Origin: Gryllotalpicola daejeonensis | GTDB taxonomy: Bacteria; Actinomycetota; Actinomycetes; Actinomycetales; Microbacteriaceae | Assembly (NCBI RefSeq): GCF_039538145.1 | Contig: NZ_BAABBV010000002.1 | Span: 682,001-746,000 of the forward strand | Length of the DNA: 64,000 nt | Reading direction: 5' to 3' | Shown here: one piece after another, positions 1 to 8,068 of the stretch | How the letters are laid out: every line of letters begins with the position of its first letter | Numbering within the stretch: position 1 is the first letter of the stretch | The notes under the pieces: generated by a model | The model's input: only the letters and a program-made list of their open reading frames with translations | What the model was told of the DNA's origin: nothing | The model's database searches: none | Program-made: the position numbers and the translations under genes

Positions 1-977
1 TCGCCGGTCGGCAGCTCGACGTCGATGCCGGCCTCGAGCGCGAGGGCTGCGGCCTGGCCGCGGTCCTTCGCGATCGCGTGCATGACCTCGAGGAAGGCGA
101 CCGCGAAATAGTCCGCGACGACGACACCGTCGAATCCGAGGCGGTCGTGCAAGACATCCGTCAGCAGCGGCGTGTTGGCGGCCATCGGCACGCCGTCCAC
201 GTCGACATACGCGTTCATGACGGACTTGGCGCCGCCATCGGCGATCGCCATCTCGAACGGCGGCAGATAGGTGTCGGCGATCTCACGCTGGCCGGCATAG
301 ACCGGCGCGTGGTTGCGGCCCGCGCGCGAGTTCGAGTAGCCCACGAAGTGCTTGAGAGTCGCGTGGATGCCCGCCGACTGCAGCCCCTTCACGTAGGCGG
401 TGCCGACCGTGCCGACCAGATACGGGTCCTCGCCGATGCACTCGTCGACGCGACCCCAGCGCGGGTCGGCGATGACGTCGAGCACGGGCGCGAGCCCCTG
501 GTGGATTCCGAGCTGCTTCATCGAGTCGCCGATCACTCGGCCGACCTGCTCGACGAGCTCAGGGTCGAAGGAGGCGCCCCACGCCAGCGGCGTCGGGAAC
601 GTCGCGGCCTGCCACGCGGCGAGGCCGGTGAGGCACTCCTCGTGCACGAGCGCCGGGATGCCGAGGCGCGTCTCGCGCTTGAGGCGGCGCTGCTCGTTCC
701 AGAGCCACGCCGCGCGCTCCGCAGGCTCCACCGGCCGCGTGCCGTACACGCGGGTGTACTGCCCGAGGCCGTCCTTCGTGATCTCGGAGAGCTGCTCGCC
801 ACCCTTCTGGCCGGCCGACATCTCGCTCTGCATGGGAGCGACGACGCCGTTCTGGTCCAGCCAGTAGCCGACGAGCTGAGCGAGCTTCTCGTCGAGGGTC
901 ATCTGCGCGTGCAGCGCTGCGACCCGTTCGGAGACACGGGGCATCGCGGCGGGAGCGCCGCCTTCGGTGGTGGTCAT
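1..977 (-). CDS. GH3 beta-xylosidase/beta-glucosidase, 5' part only (runs off left edge)
   Basis: Glycoside hydrolase family 3 enzyme that would release sugars from the non-reducing end of imported oligosaccharides, probably xylobiose given the neighbours. The first 325 codons are present; the rest lies beyond base 1. Family signs are HEECLTG near residue 110, the LAPVLDVIADPRWGR block, ECIGEDPYLVG, LKHFVGYS, and VVADYF, where the Asp should be the nucleophile. There is no signal peptide, so it is probably cytoplasmic. ATG at 977 sits 3 bp after the permease stop, which makes it the last gene of the importer operon, as bxlA is in Streptomyces bxlEFGA. Substrate (xylosides versus glucosides) is inferred from context only. 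Confidence 0.85.
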   Translation of the reverse strand, partial: MTTTEGGAPAAMPRVSERVAALHAQMTLDEKLAQLVGYWLDQNGVVAPMQSEMSAGQKGGEQLSEITKDGLGQYTRVYGTRPVEPAERAAWLWNEQRRLKRETRLGIPALVHEECLTGLAAWQAATFPTPLAWGASFDPELVEQVGRVIGDSMKQLGIHQGLAPVLDVIADPRWGRVDECIGEDPYLVGTVGTAYVKGLQSAGIHATLKHFVGYSNSRAGRNHAPVYAGQREIADTYLPPFEMAIADGGAKSVMNAYVDVDGVPMAANTPLLTDVLHDRLGFDGVVVADYFAVAFLEVMHAIAKDRGQAAALALEAGIDVELPTG

Positions 978-980
978 GGT

Positions 981-1883
981 CTAGCCCTTTACTGCGCCCG
1001 TCAGTCCCCCGACGATGCGCTTCTGGAAGATCGAGAAGAAGATCAGCGCAGGAAGCATCGAGAGTGACGTGAACGCGAGCACCTTTGCCGTGTCCTGAGA
1101 ATACTGTGACGAGAAGGCCTGCACGCCGAGCGGCAGGGTGAAGTTTCCCGACGAGTTCAGGATGTACAGCGGCAGCACGTAGTTGTTCCACGCGCCGATG
1201 AAGGCGAGGATCGCGACGGTGACGACACCGGGCAGCGACAGCGGGATCACCATGCGCCAGAAGAACCCGAGCCGGCTCGCGCCGTCGATCGACGCAGCCT
1301 CCTCGATCTCCTTCGGGATGGCGCGCAGGAACGGCACCAGGATGATGACGGTGGTCGGCAGGCCGAAGGCGATCTGCGGGATCGCGACGCCCATGAGATT
1401 GTCCACGAGGCCGAGGTCCTTGATGATGATGTACAGCGGCGTGATCGCGATGACCAGCGGGAACATCAGGCCCGCGGCGAACAGCGAGTAGATCGCGCCC
1501 TTCGCCTTGAACTCGTAGCGCGCGAGCACGAAGCTCACCATCACGCCGAGCACGACGACGCCGGCCGTCGTGACGACCGCGACGATCATCGAGTTGGCGA
1601 ACTCGCCCCAGAACGTCGACGACTTGAGCACGTCGAGGTAGTTGCTGAACACCCACGGGTTCGGCACGCCGGCCGGGCTCGTCGTGATCTGCGAGTTCGT
1701 GCGGAAGCCGCCCAGCACGATGTAGAGCACGGGGGCGAGGGTCACCGCGATGAAGAGCAGGGCGATGAAGTAGGTGAAGGGATTCCCCCACTTCTGCGGC
1801 GTCTCACCGCGCTGCGCGGGGTGCTTCTTGCTCGTCTTCGCGGGCGCGGTGGCCGTGGTCGCAGCAGCGGTCGTGGCGCTCAT
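981..1883 (-). CDS. CUT1 sugar ABC transporter permease, MalG type (BxlG-like)
   Basis: Inner-membrane permease of a carbohydrate importer, 300 residues with about six membrane segments; the first is near residues 36-58. The EAA loop that contacts the ATPase is at about residues 194-212 (EEAASIDGAS, then a proline). The N-terminal 30 residues are an Ala/Thr/Lys-rich cytoplasmic tail. ATG at 1883 shares one base with the stop of the MalF-type gene (TGATG), indicating translational coupling. No ATPase gene is in the window, as is usual in actinobacteria, where a shared MsiK-type ATPase serves many importers. Substrate is inferred to be xylo-oligosaccharide from the GH3, GH10 and xylAB neighbours. 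Confidence 0.9.
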   Translation of the reverse strand: MSATTAAATTATAPAKTSKKHPAQRGETPQKWGNPFTYFIALLFIAVTLAPVLYIVLGGFRTNSQITTSPAGVPNPWVFSNYLDVLKSSTFWGEFANSMIVAVVTTAGVVVLGVMVSFVLARYEFKAKGAIYSLFAAGLMFPLVIAITPLYIIIKDLGLVDNLMGVAIPQIAFGLPTTVIILVPFLRAIPKEIEEAASIDGASRLGFFWRMVIPLSLPGVVTVAILAFIGAWNNYVLPLYILNSSGNFTLPLGVQAFSSQYSQDTAKVLAFTSLSMLPALIFFSIFQKRIVGGLTGAVKG

Positions 1884-2902
1884 CACTTGCCTCCATCGGT
1901 AACGGCGCCCTGAAGGTCGCGGCGCAGGACGAAGCGCTGGTAGACCAGCGCGATGATCAGCGAGATCAGGAACATGACGACGGCGACGGCGCTGCCATAG
2001 CCGTAGTTGCCGGCCATGCGGCCCTGGGCGACCATGTAGGTCGCCATGGTCGAGGTGCCGGCGGTGGAGGCGATGTACTGCCCCCAGATGATGTAGACCA
2101 GGTCGAACAGCTGCAGCGAGCCGATGATCGACAGGAACGCCCAGATGCGGATGGTCGGGCCCAGAAGCGGCAGCGTGATGCGGCGCTGGATCTGCCAGTA
2201 GGAGGCGCCGTCGATCTGCGCGGCCTCGAACAGCTCCTCGGGGATCGACTGCAGGCCGGCCAGCATCAGGATGACCGCGAAGCCGATGTACTTCCACGAG
2301 ATGATCCCCATCAGCGACCAGATGGCGATGCTGGGGTTCGAGAGCCAGTCGGCAGCGAGGCCGCCGAGGCCGATCGTGTGCAGGAAGTCGTTCATGGCGC
2401 CGTTGCTCTGAAGCATCAGGCTCCAGCCGGTGCCGACGATGACCTCGGAGATGACGTAGGGAACGAAGATCAGCACGCGGATCAGGCCGCGGCCCCTGAT
2501 CTTCTGGTTCAGCAGGAGCGCGAGGATGATAGACAGGGGCCCCTGGATGACCAGGGACAGCACGACGATCAGCAGGTTGTGCCACAGCACCTGCTGGAAG
2601 GCGGGGTCGGTGAGGATCAGCTTGTAGTTGTTCAAGCCGACGAAGTCCGTGGCGGGGCCGTAGCCGTGCCACCGGAAGAAGCCGTAGTAGGCAGCGAGCG
2701 CGACCGGGAAGATCACGAACGCCAGGAAGATGATGATCGCGGGACCCGAAAGGACGGCGATCTCAAGGCGCATGCGGCCCCGGCCGGAGCGACGCTTCGC
2801 CGCCCGCGGCGAGGCCGGGGACGCTGCTGCGCCCCCGACCTCGACGGAGCCCTGCGACTGACGGTCTGCGACCGTGTCAGTACCCAGGGTGGTGTTGCTC
2901 AT
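1883..2902 (-). CDS. CUT1 sugar ABC transporter permease, MalF type (BxlF-like)
   Basis: First permease of the putative xylo-oligosaccharide importer, 339 residues, with a roughly 45-residue low-complexity cytoplasmic N-terminus before the first membrane segment (about residues 47-73). The EAA loop ELFEAAQIDGAS is near residue 223. It lies 11 bp after the binding-protein gene and is coupled to the following permease by a one-base TGATG overlap. I see no strong Shine-Dalgarno before ATG 2902, so translation may depend on readthrough from the upstream cistron. Confidence 0.9.
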   Translation of the reverse strand: MSNTTLGTDTVADRQSQGSVEVGGAAASPASPRAAKRRSGRGRMRLEIAVLSGPAIIIFLAFVIFPVALAAYYGFFRWHGYGPATDFVGLNNYKLILTDPAFQQVLWHNLLIVVLSLVIQGPLSIILALLLNQKIRGRGLIRVLIFVPYVISEVIVGTGWSLMLQSNGAMNDFLHTIGLGGLAADWLSNPSIAIWSLMGIISWKYIGFAVILMLAGLQSIPEELFEAAQIDGASYWQIQRRITLPLLGPTIRIWAFLSIIGSLQLFDLVYIIWGQYIASTAGTSTMATYMVAQGRMAGNYGYGSAVAVVMFLISLIIALVYQRFVLRRDLQGAVTDGGK

Positions 2903-2913
2903 GGTGTTACTAC

Positions 2914-4212
2914 TCAGCCCTTCGCAGCGGCGTCGTTGGTGTCCTTGACGATGTCAGCGGCGCTGCCCTTGCCCGCGAGCAGGTTGACGACAGCCGTGTT
3001 CATCGCGTTGCCGACGTTCTGGCCGTACAGCGTGTCGAGGTACTGCGAGGCGTAGTCGGCCTTGTTGAAGGCCTCAAGCGCCGACACGTTGTACGAGTCG
3101 GTGACGACCGACTGCGCGTCCTTGTTGACGGGGATCGAGTTGAACGCCGTCGCGTAGGCCTTTTGCTCGTCGGTGGTGATCAGGAACTCGAGGAAGTCGG
3201 TCGCCTCCTTGGGCGCGTTCTTCGAGACCGAGTAGCCGTCGATGCCGCCGAGCAGCGCGCTCGGGGCGCCCTTGCCGCCGTCGACCGCGGGGAAGGGGAA
3301 CCAGCCGAGGTCGGCGGGCACCTTCTGGTCAGCGGTCAGACCGGCCATCACGCCCGGGTCCCAGCCGCCCATGAGCTCCATGGCGGCCTTGTGGTTCGCG
3401 ACCAGACCGGCCGACGAGCCCGCACCCTGCTGAGCGGAGGTGGTCAGGAAGCCCTTGTTGAACGGGTTGATCTTGAGGAACGACGCGAGGTCGTCGCCGG
3501 CCTTGGTCCAGCACTTGTTGTCGAACTTCAGGTCCTTGGCGGACTGGTTCAGCACCTTCTGGCTGCACTCGCGCAGGGCGAAGTTGTAGTACCAGTGTGC
3601 GGCCGGCCATGCGTCCTTCGCGCCGACGGCGATCGCGTCGGTGCCAGAGGCCTGCAGCTTCTTGACGTCGGCCTCGAGCTCGTCGATGGTGGTCGGCGTC
3701 TGGGTGATGCCGGCCTGCTGGAAGAGGTCCTTGCTGTAGTAGATACCCTCCGGAAGGAAGTCGAACGGCACGGCGTAGACCTTGCCGTCGATCGACTCAC
3801 CGGCGAGAGCCGCGTCGCCCGCGTTGGCCTTGGCAGCCGACGAGAGGTTGAGCGCCTGGATCTGGCCGGCGTCGACCATGGCCTTCATCTTGCCGCCGCC
3901 GCGCTGCAGGAAGATATCCGGCGCGGAGTTGGAGTTGAGGGCGGTCTGCAGCTTACCGTCCAGGTCCTCGTTCTGGATCGACTGGACCTTGATGGTCACG
4001 TTCGGGTGCGCCTTGTGGTAGGCGGCAGCCGCGTCGGCGAAGAACTTCTGGCCGGGGCCGGTGGTCGAGTTGTCCCAAAGGGTCAGCGTGACCTTGCCGT
4101 CCGAGGACGAACCGCTGCTGTTGTCGCTGCCAGAGCCGGCGCAGCCGGTGGCGGCCAGGGCGACGCCCAGACCGAGCGCGACGACCGCCGCGCCCGTTGC
4201 TTTCCTCATCAT
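2914..4212 (-). CDS. Sugar-binding lipoprotein of CUT1 importer (BxlE-like)
   Basis: Extracellular solute-binding protein (family 1), 432 residues. The signal peptide starts MMRKATG and ends at a lipobox-like LAATGC around residue 24, so the mature protein would be lipid-anchored; a Ser/Gly linker follows. Family 1 features include TLTLWDNSTTGPG and a conserved GGWDPGVM segment in the middle. It is the first gene of the leftward operon binding protein - MalF - MalG - GH3 and is divergent from a LacI regulator, with an operator-like palindrome between them. Starting at the second Met (4209) is equally possible. Substrate is not visible in the sequence; xylobiose/xylo-oligosaccharide is inferred from synteny. 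Confidence 0.88.
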   Translation of the reverse strand: MMRKATGAAVVALGLGVALAATGCAGSGSDNSSGSSSDGKVTLTLWDNSTTGPGQKFFADAAAAYHKAHPNVTIKVQSIQNEDLDGKLQTALNSNSAPDIFLQRGGGKMKAMVDAGQIQALNLSSAAKANAGDAALAGESIDGKVYAVPFDFLPEGIYYSKDLFQQAGITQTPTTIDELEADVKKLQASGTDAIAVGAKDAWPAAHWYYNFALRECSQKVLNQSAKDLKFDNKCWTKAGDDLASFLKINPFNKGFLTTSAQQGAGSSAGLVANHKAAMELMGGWDPGVMAGLTADQKVPADLGWFPFPAVDGGKGAPSALLGGIDGYSVSKNAPKEATDFLEFLITTDEQKAYATAFNSIPVNKDAQSVVTDSYNVSALEAFNKADYASQYLDTLYGQNVGNAMNTAVVNLLAGKGSAADIVKDTNDAAAKG

Positions 4213-4346
4213 CGTGGAAACACTCCTTGTGTTGTCGTCTTTGACGCTGTGGTGATTTTGCGGACTGCGAGAGCCGCTCGGATTACGGCAGTGCAGAATT
4301 TGTTGTGACCGCGGCTAAAAGCATCCGCGATCTCGACACGAAATGC

Positions 4347-4368
4347 AAAACGATGTCGATAACGTTTT
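4347..4368. promoter_or_regulatory. LacI-type operator candidate between importer operon and its regulator
   Basis: A 22-bp imperfect palindrome with AAAACG/CGTTTT arms and a central CG, matching its own reverse complement at 18 of 22 positions. It lies 134 bp before the binding-protein start and 56 bp before the LacI start, in an unusually AT-rich patch. Size, symmetry and central CG are typical of LacI-family operators, so the regulator at 4425 probably controls itself and the importer here. Confidence 0.6.
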
Positions 4369-4424
4369 ATATACGTAGTCGCACTTGCTGTGAGCGACTC
4401 TCAGGCTGCGCTACCTTGTTCACC

Positions 4425-5459
4425 ATGAGCGTGGATGCCGGCGTCCCCCCTGTCCTCGGACGGGTGACGATAACCGACGTCGCACGCGCAGCCGGAGTCT
4501 CGGTCGCCACGGTGTCCAAGGTGGTCAACGCCCGCTACGGCGTCGCCCCCTCCACCGTCGAGAAGGTCATGGCGGTCGTCAACGAGCTCGGCTACGAGAC
4601 CTCGCTCATCGCAAGCAGCCTGCGCCGCAGCCGCACCAACGTGATCGGCGTGCTCGTCACCGAGTTCGAGCCGTACTCCGCGGAACTGCTCAAGGGCATC
4701 GGCGCCGCAGCTCACGGCACGGGCTATGAACTGCTTGCGCACTCCGGCTGGGTCGATCAGGCGCCGCCCATCGGGTGGGAGCGCCGCTCGCTCTCGCGCC
4801 TCGCGGGCACCCTGATCGACGGCGCCATCCTCGTGACGCCGACGGCTGTGACCGCAGACACCCCCATTCCCGTCGTCGCGATCGACCCGCACACGGGGCG
4901 CGGCGGCCCCTCGACCGTCGATGCCGACAACGTCGGAGGGGCGCGCGCCGCCGTCGAGCACCTGATCTCGCTGGGCCACCGCCGCATCGCGCACCTGCGC
5001 GGCCGCGTGGATCTCGAGTCGTCTTACCGCCGAGAAGAGGGCTACCGCCGCTGCCTCGAGAAGGCCGGCATTCCGTTCGACCCCTCGCTCGTGCTCGACG
5101 GCGACTACCGCAGGGAGGTCGGGCGCACCAGCGCGATCGACCTGCTCGACCGCACCGAGCGCCCGACCGCGATCTTCGCCGCCAACGACCTCTCGGCGCT
5201 CGGCGCCCTCGACGCTGCGCGCGAGCTCGGCATCGACGTGCCCCGTGAGCTGTCGATCGTCGGCTTCGACGACATCCCCGAATCGACGGCCACCGCTCCA
5301 CGCCTCACCACGATCGCGCAGCCGCTGCGGCAGATGGGTGCGACGGCGTTGCGGATGCTGGTGGAGCAGCTCAACGGGCAGGAATCCGGCACCAGGCACG
5401 AGCACCTGCGCTCCGAGCTCGTCATCCGCGAGTCGACCGCTCCGCCGCCGGCCGCCTGA
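4425..5459 (+). CDS. LacI-family transcriptional regulator (BxlR-like)
   Basis: DNA-binding repressor of 344 residues: an N-terminal LacI helix-turn-helix (VTITDVARAAGVSVATVSKVV, residues about 12-32) followed by a periplasmic-binding-protein-like sensor domain that ends with the usual GFDDIPES and LTTIAQPL segments. An upstream in-frame extension to 4305 exists, but ATG 4425 puts the helix-turn-helix at the normal distance from the N-terminus and leaves the operator outside the gene. No Shine-Dalgarno precedes it, so the mRNA may be leaderless. It probably senses xylose or xylo-oligosaccharides and represses the divergent importer and the GH10-xylA-xylB genes downstream. Confidence 0.9.
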   Translation: MSVDAGVPPVLGRVTITDVARAAGVSVATVSKVVNARYGVAPSTVEKVMAVVNELGYETSLIASSLRRSRTNVIGVLVTEFEPYSAELLKGIGAAAHGTGYELLAHSGWVDQAPPIGWERRSLSRLAGTLIDGAILVTPTAVTADTPIPVVAIDPHTGRGGPSTVDADNVGGARAAVEHLISLGHRRIAHLRGRVDLESSYRREEGYRRCLEKAGIPFDPSLVLDGDYRREVGRTSAIDLLDRTERPTAIFAANDLSALGALDAARELGIDVPRELSIVGFDDIPESTATAPRLTTIAQPLRQMGATALRMLVEQLNGQESGTRHEHLRSELVIRESTAPPPAA

Positions 5460-5502
5460 GAGCCACGCCGCACCCATCACCGACAAGGAGTCACCCCCGC
5501 CG

Positions 5503-6768
5503 ATGCAGCTCGCATCCTGCCGCGCCACCCAGCCCGACCACCGGATCGGCGAGGCGATCGTCACCTTGACCGACTCGGCCGGGCATCCGCTCGCCGACAC
5601 CGACGTCACCATCTCGCAGACGCGACACGCCTTCGCGTTCGGCAACATCGGGTTCGACTTCATCGGCCTCGCGGGCGGCCACGGGAAGCCGGGCGACGCC
5701 GAGCTGGCCGACCGGTACAGCGAGCTCTTCAACTGGGCGACGCTGCCGTTCTACTGGGGGCGCTTCGAGCCGCGCGAGGGCGAGCCCGCCACCGAGCAGC
5801 TGCTGGCCACGGCGCGCTTCCTGCGCGAGCGTGGCATCTCGCTCAAGGGGCACCCGCTCGTGTGGCACACGGTGCAGCCCCACTGGCTGCTCGGCCGGCC
5901 GCTGGAGGAGGTCGAGCGCCTGCAGCGCGAGCGCATCCGGCGCGACGTCGCCGACTTCGCCGGGCTCATCGACACCTGGGATGCCATCAACGAGGCCGTC
6001 ATCATGCCCGTGTTCGAGAACGGGGACAACGCGATCACGCCGCTCGCGCGAGCCAAGGGACGCATCCCGATGATCCGCATGGCGTTCGAAGAGGCGCGGG
6101 CGACGAACCCGCGCGCGACGCTGCTCATCAACGACTTCGACCTGTCGAGCGCGTACGAGTGCCTGATCGAGGGCGTGCTCGAGGCCGGCATCCAGATCGA
6201 CGCGATCGGCCTGCAGACGCACATGCACCAGGGGTACTGGGGCGAGGACACGATGCTGGCGATGGTCGACCGCTTCGCGCGCTACGGTCTGCCGCTGCAC
6301 CTCACCGAGAACTCGCTCGTCTCGGGGCACCTGATGCCGCCCGAGATCGTCGACCTGAACGACTACCGGATCCCCTCGTGGCCGTCGACCCCTGAGGGCG
6401 AGGCGCGTCAGGCCGACGAGCTGGCGCGTCATTACCGCTCACTGGTGTCGCACCCGCAGGTTGCGTCGATCACCTATTGGGGTGTGACGGATGCCGGGGC
6501 CTGGCTCGGTGCGCCGATCGGGCTCCTCCGGGCTGACGGCTCGACGAAGCCGGGGTACCACGCACTGCACGACCTCATCAAGGGCGAGTGGTGGCTGGGC
6601 GAGACAGCCGTCCACACGGATGCGGAGGGGCGCTTCCGCCTGCGGGGATTCGCAGGCGACTACGAGGTCACCCTCGGTGGAACTTCGGCTCGATCCGCGA
6701 TATGTTTATCGCAACAACAAACTCAAACCGTCCGTCTCACCATGGAAGTTGAAGGACAAACACCATGA
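5503..6768 (+). CDS. GH10 endo-1,4-beta-xylanase, no signal peptide
   Basis: Family 10 xylanase, 421 residues. Visible catalytic elements are the acid/base Glu164 in WDAINEA and the nucleophile Glu269 in LHLTEN; KGHPLVWHT (about 115-123) is a family signature and WGVTDAGAWL a later one. A beta-rich segment (about 12-45) precedes the barrel. There is no signal peptide, so it should act inside the cell on imported xylo-oligosaccharides. AAGGAG at 5485-5490 precedes ATG 5503. Its stop overlaps the xylA start by 4 bp (ATGA). The last 35 residues are Ser/Gln/Thr-rich, outside the barrel, and are encoded by a stretch that looks like the xylA control region. Confidence 0.9.
   Translation: MQLASCRATQPDHRIGEAIVTLTDSAGHPLADTDVTISQTRHAFAFGNIGFDFIGLAGGHGKPGDAELADRYSELFNWATLPFYWGRFEPREGEPATEQLLATARFLRERGISLKGHPLVWHTVQPHWLLGRPLEEVERLQRERIRRDVADFAGLIDTWDAINEAVIMPVFENGDNAITPLARAKGRIPMIRMAFEEARATNPRATLLINDFDLSSAYECLIEGVLEAGIQIDAIGLQTHMHQGYWGEDTMLAMVDRFARYGLPLHLTENSLVSGHLMPPEIVDLNDYRIPSWPSTPEGEARQADELARHYRSLVSHPQVASITYWGVTDAGAWLGAPIGLLRADGSTKPGYHALHDLIKGEWWLGETAVHTDAEGRFRLRGFAGDYEVTLGGTSARSAICLSQQQTQTVRLTMEVEGQTP
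6697..6712. promoter_or_regulatory. Operator-like palindrome just upstream of xylA
   Basis: GCGATA-tgtt-TATCGC is a perfect 6-bp inverted repeat followed by the AT-rich CAACAACAAACTC. It lies inside the 3' end of the xylanase gene, 53 bp before the xylA start, in a patch far less GC-rich than the surrounding coding sequence. This suggests a separately regulated xylA promoter (LacI or XylR type). No function is proven. Confidence 0.45.
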
Positions 6769-7958
6769 CTCTCACCCCCACCCGCGAGGACAAGTTCTCG
6801 TTCGGTCTGTGGACCGTCAACTACAACGGCACCGACCCGTTCGGCGGCCCGACCCGCAACCACCTCGAGATCGAGCACGTCGTTGAGAAGCTCGCCGAGA
6901 TCGGCGCGTACGGTCTGACGTTCCACGACGACGACCTGTTCCCGTTCGGCTCGAGCGACTCCGAGCGCGACGCCTACATCGAGCGCCTCAAGAAGGCGCT
7001 CGCCGAGACCGGCCTGATCGTCCCGATGGTCACGACCAACACCTTCTCGGCCCCGGTCTTCAAGGACGGCGGCGTCACCTCGAACGACCGCGCCGTGCGT
7101 CGCTACACGCTGCGCAAGATCATCCGCCAGCTCGAGCTCGGCGTCGAGCTCGGCGCCAAGACCTTCGTCATGTGGGGCGGCCGCGAGGGCGCCGAGTACG
7201 ACTCGGCGAAGAACATCCAGGCCGCGCTCGAGCGCTACCGCGAGGCAGCCAACTTCCTCGGCGACTACGTCCTCTCGCAGGGCTGGGACATCAAGTTCGC
7301 GATCGAGCCGAAGCCGAACGAGCCCCGCGGCGACATCCTGCTGCCGACGCTCGGCCACGCGATCGCCTTCATCGACTCGCTCGAGCACCCCGAGCTCGTC
7401 GGCCTCAACCCCGAGGTCGGCCACGAGCAGATGGCCGGTCTGAACTTCACCTCGGGCATCGCCCAGGCGCTGTACCACGGCAAGCTGTTCCACATCGACC
7501 TGAACGGCCAGCGCGGCATCAAGTACGACCAGGACCTGGTCTTCGGCCACGGCGACCTGCACAACGCGTTCGCCCTCGTCGACCTGCTTGAGAACGGCGG
7601 CGTCAACGGCGGCCAGGCCTACACCGGCCCCCGTCACTTCGACTACAAGCCGAGCCGCACCGAGGACGAGAACGGCGTCTGGGAGTCGGCTAAGGCCAAC
7701 ATGCGCAACTACCTGCTCCTCAAGGAGCGCGCCGCGGCCTTCCGCGCCGACCCCGAGGTCCAGGAGGCCCTCGAGGCCGCCAAGGTCTTCGAGCTCGAGC
7801 AGAGCACCCTCAACCCGGGCGAGACGATCGACACCCTCAAGGCCGACCGCAGCACGTGGGAGGACTTCGACGCCAACGCCTACCTCGGCGGCAAGGGCTT
7901 CGGCTTCGTCCGTCTGCAGGCGCTCGCGACCGAGCACCTGCTCGGCGCTCGCGGCTAA
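6765..7958 (+). CDS. xylA: Xylose isomerase
   Basis: Converts D-xylose to D-xylulose (and glucose to fructose) in the cytoplasm. 397 residues, the usual length of actinobacterial class I enzymes. Hallmarks are DKFSFGLWTV at the N-terminus, catalytic His54 and Asp57 in TFHDDD, WGGREG, the metal-site segment EPKPNEPRGD and GHEQMAGLNF. ATG 6765 overlaps the xylanase stop, and GAAGG lies 10-14 bases upstream. It supplies xylulose to the kinase gene downstream, completing the xylan-to-pentose-phosphate route encoded here. Confidence 0.97.
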   Translation: MTLTPTREDKFSFGLWTVNYNGTDPFGGPTRNHLEIEHVVEKLAEIGAYGLTFHDDDLFPFGSSDSERDAYIERLKKALAETGLIVPMVTTNTFSAPVFKDGGVTSNDRAVRRYTLRKIIRQLELGVELGAKTFVMWGGREGAEYDSAKNIQAALERYREAANFLGDYVLSQGWDIKFAIEPKPNEPRGDILLPTLGHAIAFIDSLEHPELVGLNPEVGHEQMAGLNFTSGIAQALYHGKLFHIDLNGQRGIKYDQDLVFGHGDLHNAFALVDLLENGGVNGGQAYTGPRHFDYKPSRTEDENGVWESAKANMRNYLLLKERAAAFRADPEVQEALEAAKVFELEQSTLNPGETIDTLKADRSTWEDFDANAYLGGKGFGFVRLQALATEHLLGARG

Positions 7959-7972
7959 GCAGTTCATTCGCT

Positions 7973-8005
7973 CGAGGGGGCGGGGCTTCCGGCCCCGCCC
8001 CCTCG
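7973..8005 (+). terminator. GC-rich hairpin after xylA (attenuator or terminator)
   Basis: A perfect 13-bp stem (CGAGGGGGCGGGG against CCCCGCCCCCTCG) with a 7-nt loop begins 15 bp after the xylA stop. No T-run follows, so it is either an inefficient terminator or an mRNA-stabilising hairpin that would lower xylB expression relative to xylA. Confidence 0.65.
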
Positions 8006-8029
8006 TTCCATATCTCCACGCGCCACAGC

Positions 8030-8057
8030 GCTCTCACGTAATAGCTCTCACGTAATA
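8030..8057 (+). repeat. Exact 14-bp tandem duplication before xylB
   Basis: GCTCTCACGTAATA occurs twice in direct tandem (8030-8043 and 8044-8057), ending 11 bp before the xylB start and running into its AAGGG ribosome-binding site. It looks like a recent slippage duplication in the xylB leader. Confidence 0.8.
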
Positions 8058-8068
8058 AGGGAAACCAC

